Source of the DNA: Rubrivivax sp.
GTDB lineage: Bacteria; Pseudomonadota; Gammaproteobacteria; Burkholderiales; Burkholderiaceae_C
Reading direction: 5' to 3'
DNA length: 38,508 nucleotides
Assembly: GCA_022843905.1 (NCBI GenBank)
Contig: JALHMT010000054.1
Location: 1 to 38,508, forward strand
Shown: positions 1-10,876 of the stretch, piece after piece
How positions within the stretch are numbered: position 1 is the first letter of the stretch
Layout of the letters: every line of letters begins with the position of its first letter
Position numbers and translations under genes: made by a program
Notes under the pieces: model-generated
The model's database searches: none
What the model was told of the DNA's origin: nothing
What the model saw: only the letters and a program-made list of their open reading frames with translations

Positions 1-18
1 CGTGTGCTCTTCCGATCT
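1..18 (+). other. Illumina adapter remnant at contig end
   Basis: The first 18 bases are identical to the 3' end of the Illumina TruSeq read-2 adapter (ending GCTCTTCCGATCT). This is library-preparation sequence, not genome. It implies that position 1 is the end of an assembled contig and that biological sequence starts at about position 19. The match is read directly from the sequence; the adapter sequence is from general knowledge. Confidence 0.93.
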
Positions 19-20
19 GC

Positions 21-212
21 TCATGTCCTCCGGCCCGCTTCGCGGGCCTCCCCCTCTTACTTCGCTCCGCCCCGCACCCCGCGGCCCAGGCCGGCCACCA
101 CCGTGGTGTATCGACAGTCCGAAACCAGCGAGCGGTGCCGTCGCGGGTGGTTGGGGTGCCCTGCGGAGCGAAGTAAGAGGAGGAGAGGCCCGAAGGGCCT
201 CGGGGGACATGA
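21..212. repeat. Inverted pair of 50-bp REP-like hairpin units
   Basis: The 50 bases at 163-212 align without gaps to the reverse complement of 21-70, with 10 mismatches. Each unit has a conserved head (starting GCGGAGCGAAGTAAGAGG), a 7-bp hairpin with a 3-base loop (32-48 with loop TTC; 185-201 with loop GAA), and a tail ending GGACATGA. Eight of the ten mismatches fall in the hairpin and form four compensated base pairs, so both stems stay perfect. The middle (71-162) shows no gene. The layout resembles REP doublets (BIMEs) of other bacteria. The element lies downstream of the binding-protein gene ending at 273 and may be why the assembly stopped here. Confidence 0.75.
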
Positions 213-272
213 GCGGAGCAGGGCAGCCCAACCGCCCGCGACCCGCTGGATACCGAGCGCACGAGAAGAAGC

Positions 273-1484
273 TCAGGCGCGAAGGGGAAACACGGGTTCT
301 GCTTCGCGATAGTCGCGCGGCACGATCACCTTGATGTCGCCCTTGATCACCTGCGTCATCAGCGGCTGCGCGCCCATGTTCTGGCCGTTCTCGAAGCGCG
401 TGGCGCCGTAGGGCATGAAGTGGTCGCTGAAAGTGCTCTTCGTGAGCGCGTCGATGATGGCGGCACGGTCGGCGCTCTTGGCGCGGTCGATGGCGTCGGC
501 CAGCAGACGCACCGCCGTGTAGGTGTTGAAGAGTTCGTAGGTGAAGAACAGGCCCTTGGCCTCGGCGCGCTTGCGCAGTTCGCCGCTGCGCTTGTCCTTG
601 GGGTTGAACCAGTGGTTGCAGTCGATGATGCCGTTGGCGGCGTCGGGGAACTCCTTCAGGAACTTGTAGCTCGACGCCGCGCCGCCCAGCACCGAGTAGA
701 TGGCCTTGGGCACCACCTTCTGCTGCTGCATGGTGCGCACCAGCAGCGCGTACTCGTTGTAGTAGTTGGCCGGGATCACGATGTCCGGGTTCAAGGCCTT
801 CATGCGCAGCACGATGTTGTTGAAGTCGCGCGTCGGGTTGGCGTGCTTGATGACTTCCTTGACCTCGAAGCCGAAGCCGGGCAGCTCGCGCGACAGCAGG
901 TTGGCCGTGCCGGTGCCGAAGAGGCTTTCTTCGTGGATGATCATCACCGTCTTGGCCGGCTTGCCGGCCAGCGTGTTCAGCACGTGCAGGTTGCTCACCG
1001 CCACCTGCGCGCACGTGGCATAGCCGGGGCCGAAGCGGAAGGTGTTCTTCAGGCCACGCTGCACGATCTGGTCGGCCACGCCGATGTCCACCACGTGGGG
1101 CAGGTTGTACTTGGCGGCGGCCTGGGTGGTGGCCAGGCAGATGGCGCTGGCGAAGGCGCCCACCACGGCCGAGCAGCCGGCCTCGTTCATCTTCTCGATC
1201 TCGGCCGTGCCGGCCTGCGGCGAGCTCTGCGCGTCGCCCAGCATAACGTCGAGCTTGGCACCACCCAGGCCCTTCAGGCCGGTCTTGTTGATGTCCTCGA
1301 TGGCCATCAGCGCGCCTTCGCGGCACTGCTGGCCCGAGTAGGCCAGGGCGCCCGTCACCGGGTGCAGGATGCCGACCTTCACGGCCTTGGGCTGCGCGCC
1401 GCCCACCAGGGGGAAGGCCAGGGTCGACGCGGCAGCGGCCGTCTGCGTGATGAAGCGGCGGCGGGACGGTACGGGGCGGGACAT
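273..1484 (-). CDS. Branched-chain amino acid/amide-type ABC transporter substrate-binding protein (Tat-exported)
   Basis: A 403-aa periplasmic solute-binding protein of the Liv/Urt type (type I fold, Peripla_BP_6). The N-terminus has a twin-arginine signal (SRRRFI at residues 7-12, then an Ala-rich stretch and GGAQ near residue 30). The mature part opens with VKVGILHPVTGALAYSG, typical of LivK/AmiC-like proteins. The chosen ATG has AGGAG six bases upstream; another in-frame ATG two codons earlier touches that Shine-Dalgarno and is less likely. The gene lies 44 bp downstream of a GntR regulator on the same strand, so the pair is probably an operon. Permease and ATPase genes would be expected next but lie beyond the contig end. 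The ligand cannot be read from sequence; nearby acetamidase and CoA-pathway genes would fit an amide, amino acid or aromatic acid. Confidence 0.88.
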   Translation of the reverse strand: MSRPVPSRRRFITQTAAAASTLAFPLVGGAQPKAVKVGILHPVTGALAYSGQQCREGALMAIEDINKTGLKGLGGAKLDVMLGDAQSSPQAGTAEIEKMNEAGCSAVVGAFASAICLATTQAAAKYNLPHVVDIGVADQIVQRGLKNTFRFGPGYATCAQVAVSNLHVLNTLAGKPAKTVMIIHEESLFGTGTANLLSRELPGFGFEVKEVIKHANPTRDFNNIVLRMKALNPDIVIPANYYNEYALLVRTMQQQKVVPKAIYSVLGGAASSYKFLKEFPDAANGIIDCNHWFNPKDKRSGELRKRAEAKGLFFTYELFNTYTAVRLLADAIDRAKSADRAAIIDALTKSTFSDHFMPYGATRFENGQNMGAQPLMTQVIKGDIKVIVPRDYREAEPVFPLRA

Positions 1485-1528
1485 GGGCATCTCCTGAAGA
1501 AGTGCGGGGAGGTGAGGGGGAACGAGGG

Positions 1529-2320
1529 TCAATGGAACTGCGCGCCGAGGGCCTTGCTGACCCAAACCTTGGCGTCGATGCTGCCGACGCGAGACAGCTG
1601 CATCTGGTACTGGTAGCGGTCGGGCCGGTACAGGCCGTGCAGCCACTGCACGGGCCGGCCCTGGTCGTCGTGGATCAGGCGGGTGACGGCCAGCAGCGCC
1701 GAGCCGACGTTGACCGCCAGATGCTGCGCCGAGCTGGCATCGGCCAGGCGCGCCGAGATGGTCTGCGTGGCGTGCCCGATGCGCACGCCGGCCTCTTCGA
1801 GCAGGATGAGCAGCGGCTTCTTCGCCAGCTCGCGCCTGCCGAAGCCCTTTGCGAGCGCCGCCGGCACGTGGGTGGTGATCAGCGACAGCGGCCCCTCGCG
1901 CGTGGAGCGCACGCGCACGGCCTTCTGCACCGGCGAGCCGGCCGGCAGGCCCAGCGCCTCGGCCACCGCCTCGGGGGCCGGGATGACGTCGCAGTCGATC
2001 ACCTGCACCTTGGTGGCCAGGCCCATCGTGACGATGTTTTCCAGCAGGCCGGTGAGCTGCGCGCGCGAGCCGTCGACTTCTGCGCGGCGCACGGCCGGCG
2101 CCCTGCGGGTGGGGACGGTGCCGCGGCCGGGCGCCCGCTCGATCAGGCCTTCTCCGGCGAGCTGTTCGAGCGCCTTGCGGATCGTCACGCGCGCCACGCC
2201 GAACTGCCCGGCCAGCGCCACCTCGCCGGGCAGCCCATCGGCAAAGCGGCCTTCGGACAGCTGTTCGCGCAGCACCAGGTAGATCTGGTGGTACTTCGGC
2301 AGCGGCAGGCCCTGGTTCAT
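1529..2320 (-). CDS. GntR family transcriptional regulator, HutC/UTRA subfamily
   Basis: A 263-aa regulator. Residues about 8-75 form the GntR winged helix (KYHQIYLVLREQLSEGRF, then VARVTIRKALEQLAGEGLI with the typical GRGT wing). Residues about 100-245 are a UTRA effector-binding domain, which places it in the HutC subfamily; such proteins sense small metabolites and usually repress neighbouring catabolic or transport genes. It is first in a likely operon with the binding protein at 273-1484 and divergent from the crotonase gene at 2437. There is no Shine-Dalgarno before the ATG, and a good promoter ends only about nine bases upstream, so the mRNA may be leaderless. A palindrome over that promoter suggests autoregulation. 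Confidence 0.92.
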   Translation of the reverse strand: MNQGLPLPKYHQIYLVLREQLSEGRFADGLPGEVALAGQFGVARVTIRKALEQLAGEGLIERAPGRGTVPTRRAPAVRRAEVDGSRAQLTGLLENIVTMGLATKVQVIDCDVIPAPEAVAEALGLPAGSPVQKAVRVRSTREGPLSLITTHVPAALAKGFGRRELAKKPLLILLEEAGVRIGHATQTISARLADASSAQHLAVNVGSALLAVTRLIHDDQGRPVQWLHGLYRPDRYQYQMQLSRVGSIDAKVWVSKALGAQFH

Positions 2321-2328
2321 GGGGTCGA

Positions 2329-2364
2329 ACGCTAGTGCTGTCCTAATGTTCTGTCAATAGGACA
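2329..2364 (-). promoter_or_regulatory. gntR promoter overlapped by a candidate GntR operator
   Basis: On the minus strand a perfect -35 TTGACA (2352-2357) is followed, 17 bases on, by TAGCGT (2329-2334), nine bases before the gntR ATG. The -35 lies inside an inverted repeat, TGTCCTA (2339-2345) and TAGGACA (2358-2364), with further matching bases inward. An operator spanning the -35 would let the regulator block its own promoter. The promoter and palindrome are read from sequence; binding by this GntR protein is inferred. Confidence 0.55.
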
Positions 2365-2436
2365 AACTGGGCTGGCCGGAGTCCGGCGGCGTCGGTGGTC
2401 CAATGTCGCGATCCCTTTCGGCCTCCGGAGACCCCC

Positions 2437-3321
2437 ATGCCCGCACCGAGCTTCGAGACCCTGCTGTACGACGTGGCCGACGGCGTCGCCACCATCACGC
2501 TGAACCGCCCCGACAAGCTCAACGCCTTCACCGCGCAGATGCGCGACGACCTGGTGTCGGTGTTCGACCACACCGACGCCGACGACGCCGTGCGTGCGGT
2601 GATCGTCACCGGTGCCGGGCGCGCCTTCTGCGCTGGTGCCGACCTGTCCAGCGGCGGCAAGACCTTCGACTACGCGGCGCGTGCCGAGGAAGCGCGCGAG
2701 GCGATGCGCGTGGGCGACGTCTACCGCGATGGTGGCGGTGTCGTCACGCTGCGCATGTTCCGCAGCCTGAAGCCCATCCTGGGTGCCATCAACGGCGCCG
2801 CGGTGGGCATCGGCATGACGATGCAGCTGCCCATGGACATGCGCCTGGCCAGCAGCGAGGCGCGCTTCGGCTTCGTGTTCGCGCGCCGCGGCATCACGCC
2901 CGAGGCGGCTTCGTCGTGGTTCCTGCCGCGCCTGGTGGGGCTGCAGACGGCGCTGGAGTGGTGCTGCACGGGGCGCATCTTCGGCGCCGATGAAGCCCTG
3001 TCGCGCGGCCTCGTGCGCAGCGTACACGCGCCGGCCGACCTGCTGCCCGCCGCCCGCGCGCTGGCGCGCGAGATCGCCGACCACACCGCGCCCGTGTCCA
3101 TCGCGCTCACGCGGCAGATGATGTGGCGCATGGCAGGTGCCTCGCACCCGATGGACGCGCACCGCCTCGACAGCCGCGCCATCCAGTCGCGCGGTCGTTC
3201 TGCCGATGCGCGGGAAGGCGTGAGCGCCTTCCTGGACAAGCGCACACCGACCTACCCCGACACCGTCTCTGGCGATCTGCCCGACTTCTTCGACTGGCGC
3301 AGCGAGCCGCCCTTCGTCTGA
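2437..3321 (+). CDS. Enoyl-CoA hydratase/isomerase (crotonase) family protein
   Basis: A 294-aa crotonase-fold protein. It shows the N-terminal GVATITLNRPDKLNAF motif, the oxyanion-hole segment GAGRAFCAGADLS (residues about 58-70) and the second half NGAAVGIGM...RFGFVFARRGITPEAASSWFLP. The two catalytic glutamates of classical enoyl-CoA hydratase align here with Thr and Phe, while a Glu occurs in TPEAASS. The true reaction is therefore probably not standard hydration; an isomerase, thioesterase or hydrolase role is possible. The ATG at 2437 was chosen because the conserved fold begins just after it and GGAG precedes it; an upstream in-frame GTG would add 14 unconserved residues. It is divergent from gntR. 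Confidence 0.85.
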   Translation: MPAPSFETLLYDVADGVATITLNRPDKLNAFTAQMRDDLVSVFDHTDADDAVRAVIVTGAGRAFCAGADLSSGGKTFDYAARAEEAREAMRVGDVYRDGGGVVTLRMFRSLKPILGAINGAAVGIGMTMQLPMDMRLASSEARFGFVFARRGITPEAASSWFLPRLVGLQTALEWCCTGRIFGADEALSRGLVRSVHAPADLLPAARALAREIADHTAPVSIALTRQMMWRMAGASHPMDAHRLDSRAIQSRGRSADAREGVSAFLDKRTPTYPDTVSGDLPDFFDWRSEPPFV

Positions 3322-3325
3322 AGCG

Positions 3326-3352
3326 CCGAGGCCCGCGCACGGCGGGCCTCGG
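3326..3352. terminator. Convergent hairpin terminator
   Basis: A perfect 11-bp stem, CCGAGGCCCGC (3326-3336) with GCGGGCCTCGG (3342-3352), encloses a 5-base loop. It sits between the convergent crotonase and SDR genes. There is no U-run, but its position and strength fit a bidirectional transcription end. Confidence 0.6.
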
Positions 3353-3375
3353 TCGGTGCGGAGCGGGCGCTGCGA

Positions 3376-4137
3376 CTACAACTGCACGCCCTTCGTCAGC
3401 GCCCCGTCCACCACCAGGTTGGTGCCGGTGATGAAGCTGGCCGCCGGGCTGGCCAGGAAGGCCACGGCGTTAGCCATCTCCTGCGGCGTGCCCATGCGGC
3501 CGGTCGGGTTCATGCCCAGGGCCATCTTGAAGAACTCCGGGTTGCCGGCCTCGATCTGCGTCCACACGCCACCGGGGAAGTAGGTGTTGCCCGGCGACAC
3601 CGTGTTGGCACGGATGCCCTTGCCCGCCAGGTGGTAGGCCAGGCCCTGCGTGTAATGGATGATGGCCGCCTTGAAGGCGCCGTAGGGGCCCGAGGCGAAG
3701 TCGATCTCGCGGCCCGAGACGCTGCTGATGGTCACGATGCTCGGCTTGGCGCTCTTCTCCAGGTAGGGCATGGCGGCGTTGACCAGCCGCACCGTGCCCA
3801 TCATGTCGACGTCGAAGCCCTTCTGCCAGGCGGCTTCGTCGGCGGCGATGGCCAGCGCGCTGACGTTGGCTACGGCGATGTCCAGGCCGCCCAGTTCGGC
3901 CGCGGCGTCGGCCACCCACTTCGCCAGGGCCGGGCCGTCGCCCACGTCCACCGCGCTGCCGCTGACCTTCACGCCGTACCTGGCCATGGCCTTGACGGTG
4001 GCGGCCACTTCGTCGGCATTGCGCGCGCAGAAGGCCACGTGCGCGCCTTCGGCAGCCAGCGTTTCCGCGATGGCGCGGCCGATGCCCTTGGTGCCGCCGG
4101 TGACGATGGCCTTCAGGCCCTTGAGTCCGAGATCCAT
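3376..4137 (-). CDS. SDR family NAD(P)-dependent oxidoreductase
   Basis: A 253-aa classical short-chain dehydrogenase/reductase. The cofactor motif TGGTKGIG is at residues 13-20, and the active site has Ser138/Ser139 with Tyr152 and Lys156 (PYGAFKAA). The usual NNAG is replaced by ANVS near residue 90. The C-terminus (ASFITGTNLVVDG) is typical of the FabG-like group. GGAGG seven bases before the ATG supports the start. It lies 58 bp downstream of the acetamidase gene on the same strand, so both are probably cotranscribed. The substrate is unknown; a hydroxyacyl or alcohol intermediate in a local catabolic route is a guess. Confidence 0.9.
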   Translation of the reverse strand: MDLGLKGLKAIVTGGTKGIGRAIAETLAAEGAHVAFCARNADEVAATVKAMARYGVKVSGSAVDVGDGPALAKWVADAAAELGGLDIAVANVSALAIAADEAAWQKGFDVDMMGTVRLVNAAMPYLEKSAKPSIVTISSVSGREIDFASGPYGAFKAAIIHYTQGLAYHLAGKGIRANTVSPGNTYFPGGVWTQIEAGNPEFFKMALGMNPTGRMGTPQEMANAVAFLASPAASFITGTNLVVDGALTKGVQL

Positions 4138-4195
4138 GTTGATTCCTCCAGAGGGTTGACGTTGTCGAAGGTGAACCGGGTGACCCGCGGCCCGC

Positions 4196-5185
4196 TCAGG
4201 GCGCGAGGTACTTCTTGCTGATGCCCGCGCCCACCGTGTACTTGGGGTCGACGAAGTTGCCCAGGCGCACCTGGCCGCACTGGCTCAGCATCATGTAGGC
4301 GTCCCAGCGGTCGAAGCCGAACTCGGCCTCCATCCACAGCACCAGCTCCTTGTAGGCGATGCGCGTGGCGTCTTCGAGCGGTCGTGCGCTGCCGATGGCC
4401 ATGATCACGGCCTCGTTCTCCAGCCGCGGCCACTGCAGCTGCCAGCCCTTGATGAGGTCGACCTGGATGGTGGTGGTGCTGGCGAACTCCACCGCGGTGC
4501 CGCAGACCTCGCCGTCGCCCTGGCAGGCATGGGCGTCGCCGATGAAGAGGCGCCCGCCCTCGGTCTGCACCGGCAGGTAGGTGATGCTGCCGGGGCCCAT
4601 GTCGGGCAGGTCCATGTTGCCGCCGTGCTGGTCGGGCGTCAGCGTGTTGATGGAGTCGATCTCGGGCGAGCAGCTCAGCGTGCCGATGTGCGGCCGGTAG
4701 GGCAGGGTGACGCGCTTGCTCCAGTACACGCCGTCTTCGTCGACGTCGATCTTGCGCACGATCTCGGGCAGGTTCTCGGCCAGCAGCGCGGTGAAGCTGG
4801 TGCCGCTCAGCGCACCGAACTGCGGGATCATGGCGCAGGTGCCGCGTGGGTTGGGGCCGCGCGGCAGCATCTTCTCGATGTGCACGGCGATCACATCGCC
4901 CTTCTGCGCGCCTTCGACCAGGATGGGCCCGTTCTGCGGGTTCACGAAGGGCATGGTCAGCACCTTGGAGGGCAGGTCCTGCTCGCTCTTCACCTTGCCT
5001 TCGAAGGCGTCGCGCGTCTCCACCACCACGCGGTCGCCGGGCTTGATGGTCAGCACAGGGTCGGAGTACGGGCCGATGGTGTAGTGGTACTTGCCCTGCA
5101 GCGCTTCGGTGAGCGAGTGCGTGACGGGGCTGCGGCCTTGCGCGACACCGCGCCGGCGCATGATGGACTGATCGAGCCAGGTCAT
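4196..5185 (-). CDS. Acetamidase/formamidase family protein
   Basis: A 329-aa member of the FmdA/AmdA family, which hydrolyses short-chain amides to ammonia and the acid. Family signatures are clear: DQHGGNMDLPDMGPGS in the middle and GDAHACQGDGEVCGTAVE downstream. The ATG at 5185 is preceded by AAGGAC at suitable spacing. The same frame stays open further upstream, but that stretch is not conserved-looking and overlaps the start region of the dusC-like gene on the other strand. It is followed by the SDR gene. With the Liv-type binding protein nearby, an amide or nitrogen-scavenging role is plausible but unproven. Confidence 0.9.
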   Translation of the reverse strand: MTWLDQSIMRRRGVAQGRSPVTHSLTEALQGKYHYTIGPYSDPVLTIKPGDRVVVETRDAFEGKVKSEQDLPSKVLTMPFVNPQNGPILVEGAQKGDVIAVHIEKMLPRGPNPRGTCAMIPQFGALSGTSFTALLAENLPEIVRKIDVDEDGVYWSKRVTLPYRPHIGTLSCSPEIDSINTLTPDQHGGNMDLPDMGPGSITYLPVQTEGGRLFIGDAHACQGDGEVCGTAVEFASTTTIQVDLIKGWQLQWPRLENEAVIMAIGSARPLEDATRIAYKELVLWMEAEFGFDRWDAYMMLSQCGQVRLGNFVDPKYTVGAGISKKYLAP

Positions 5186-5348
5186 GACGGGTCCTTGTTC
5201 GGGGGTTCTCTGTAATCCGTGTCCGATCGGGGCGCACGCGCTGCTCCAGCGTGCGCGATCGGCCGGCGGATGATAGCCACGCCCGGTGGTGGACGGGGCG
5301 CACGGGCGCCGGCGCACTGCCGGTCCGCTCTTGCCTACACTGCACGCC

Positions 5349-6284
5349 ATGCAACTGCTGCTGGCCCCGATGGAGGGACTGCTGGACCACAGCCTGCGCG
5401 ACGTCATCACGCGCGCCGGCGGCATCGACCGTTGTGTCTCCGAGTTCATCCGCGTCACCGACCAGTGCCTGCCCGAACGCGTGTTCATCCGCGTCATGCC
5501 CGAGCTCCTGAACGGCAGCCGCACGGCCGCGGGTACCCTGGTGCGCGGACAGCTGCTGGGCTCCGACCCCGCCTGCCTGGCCGACAACGCCGCCGTGCTG
5601 GCCTCGCTGGGCAGTGCCGGCGTGGACCTCAACTTCGGCTGCCCCGCGCCCACCGTCAACCGGCATCGTGGCGGCGCCGTGCTGCTCGACGAGCCGGACC
5701 TGGTGCACGACATCGTGGCGGCCGTGCGGCGTGCCGTGCCGGCCGCCGTGCCGGTGTCGGCCAAGATGCGGCTGGGCCATCGCGACGAGTCGCGCATGCT
5801 CGACAACGCGCTGGCCATCCAGTCCGCAGGCGCCTGCGAGCTGGTGGTGCACGCACGTACCAAGCTGCACGGCTACCGGCCGCCGGCCTACTGGGAGCAG
5901 GTGGCGCACATCCGCCGGGCGCTGCACATCCCGGTGGTGGCCAATGGCGAGATCTGGAACGTGGCCGACGCGCAGCGCTGCCGGGAGGTGTCGGGCTGCG
6001 AGATGCTGATGATCGGCCGTGGCATGGTGGCCGATCCCGGCCTGGCGCTGGCCATCCGCGACCCGGCCGGCGTGCCGCTGGGCTGGCCGGTGCTGTGGCC
6101 GCTGCTGGGCCACTACTGGCGTCGCATCGCGGGGCACGTCGTGCCGCGCCACCGCGCCGGGCGGCTCAAGCAGTGGCTGAACCTGCTGCGGCGCCGCTAC
6201 CCCGAGGCGCAACGGGCCTTCGACACCGTGCGCACCCAGGACGACCCGGCCTGGGTCGACCGCTGGCTGTCGCAGCCGGCCTGA
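5349..6284 (+). CDS. dusC: tRNA-dihydrouridine synthase (DusC-like)
   Basis: A 311-aa flavoenzyme that reduces specific uridines in tRNA to dihydrouridine. It opens with the FMN-binding LLLAPMEGLLDHSLRD, has the catalytic Cys98 in NFGCPAPTVNRH, Lys139 in SAKMRLG, HARTKLHGY for substrate and phosphate contacts, and a second FMN segment MIGRGMVADP. The length matches DusC (about 315 aa in E. coli). The start was chosen because the conserved N-terminus begins exactly here; the frame extends 21 codons upstream without conservation. A TACACT box only eight bases upstream of the ATG suggests a very short leader. Assignment to DusC rather than DusA/B rests on length and the MQLLLAPMEG start. Confidence 0.93.
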   Translation: MQLLLAPMEGLLDHSLRDVITRAGGIDRCVSEFIRVTDQCLPERVFIRVMPELLNGSRTAAGTLVRGQLLGSDPACLADNAAVLASLGSAGVDLNFGCPAPTVNRHRGGAVLLDEPDLVHDIVAAVRRAVPAAVPVSAKMRLGHRDESRMLDNALAIQSAGACELVVHARTKLHGYRPPAYWEQVAHIRRALHIPVVANGEIWNVADAQRCREVSGCEMLMIGRGMVADPGLALAIRDPAGVPLGWPVLWPLLGHYWRRIAGHVVPRHRAGRLKQWLNLLRRRYPEAQRAFDTVRTQDDPAWVDRWLSQPA

Positions 6285-6311
6285 AGCCCTCGTTGCCGCA
6301 CCCGGCCAGGC

Positions 6312-6893
6312 TCAGGGCATCAGATCGGCCACCGCATCCCAGGCTTCGGGGGCGATGCGGCCCTCGTGCCGCTGCGACACCCCGCCGCGGGTGTCCAGCA
6401 CCAGGGTCATCGGCAGCCGGGTGGGCGCCGCAGGCAGCGTGTGCGAGAAGGCCGGGTCGCCGGCCCACAGCACCGGCAGCGCGGGCCCGCGCGGTTCCAT
6501 CAGCCTGACGGTGCGCAGGTAGTTCTCGAGGTCGCCCGGCGTCCTGTCGACGCTGATCAGCACCAGCTGGAAGGGCTTGCCACGCCAGCCGGCGGCGTTG
6601 GCGCGCAACTCGCCCATCTTCTGCAGGCACACCGTGCAGGCGGTGCTCCAGTAGAAGACCATCACGACGTTGCCGCGCAGGTCGCGCGTGTCGACGTTCT
6701 GGCGCTCGACCAGCGTCGGTCCGGAGGCCCAGAAGGAGGTTGCCGCCGGCGCGTTGCCAGGCTGCGCAGCGGCCGTCGAGACCGCCATCGCCCAGGCCAG
6801 ACCGGCCAGCGACCGCCTGGCCCAGCCCCGGCGATCCCGCCACGGCGGTTGCAAACCCGGGTCGGATCTCGTCTGGTGCGGCTGTGACGTCAT
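6312..6893 (-). CDS. Exported thioredoxin-like (TlpA/redoxin) protein
   Basis: A 193-aa protein with an N-terminal hydrophobic export signal after arginines (residues about 25-43, ending TAAAQ) and a thioredoxin fold. The redox motif is C86-T-V-C89 in the context VVMVFYWSTACTVCLQKM, with a later cis-Pro region TRLPMTLVLD. Such proteins act in the periplasm as thiol-disulfide reductases, for example in cytochrome c maturation or repair. No cytochrome c maturation genes are nearby. The start codon has a poor Shine-Dalgarno, so the first 20-25 residues are uncertain. It is divergent from the leader-ORF/kinase unit. Confidence 0.8.
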   Translation of the reverse strand: MTSQPHQTRSDPGLQPPWRDRRGWARRSLAGLAWAMAVSTAAAQPGNAPAATSFWASGPTLVERQNVDTRDLRGNVVMVFYWSTACTVCLQKMGELRANAAGWRGKPFQLVLISVDRTPGDLENYLRTVRLMEPRGPALPVLWAGDPAFSHTLPAAPTRLPMTLVLDTRGGVSQRHEGRIAPEAWDAVADLMP

Positions 6894-6967
6894 CGACGGG
6901 TGTGGCGCATCGGGTTGGGACGACGCTAAAGTTTATGGACGACAGCGACGATAACTGAGCGGAGCCC

Positions 6968-7050
6968 ATGATGAAGCACGCTGCACTGCCAAGGCCCCGC
7001 AGGCTGCCCACCGACGGCACACGACAGCTTGCCCGCGCGCCGCAGCCGTG

Positions 7051-7051
<1 letters not shown>
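6968..7051 (+). CDS. Possible 27-codon leader peptide coupled to the histidine kinase
   Basis: A short frame begins ATGATGAAGCACGC with GGAG four bases upstream and runs 27 codons to a TGA at 7049-7051. That stop overlaps the ATG of the downstream kinase (TGATG). The kinase start itself has no Shine-Dalgarno, so ribosomes finishing this frame could reinitiate on the kinase. The peptide is basic and proline-rich, with several Arg and Pro codons, and resembles no family I know. It may be only a translational-coupling device. The frame and its ribosome site are seen; expression is inferred. Confidence 0.5.
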
Positions 7052-10845
<3,794 letters not shown>

Positions 10846-10876
10846 CGGCGGAGCGCAGCCGGTTTCCGCAGCCGGC

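Noticed and set aside
4113..6212. A 699-codon minus-strand frame across the acetamidase and dusC region
   Set aside because: The acetamidase motifs lie in a different frame, and this one gives Arg/His-rich sequence with no family.
10846..10876. Terminator between the kinase and tannase genes
   Set aside because: The 31-bp gap has only a weak GCCGG/CCGGC pair with a 9-base loop and no T-run; not convincing.
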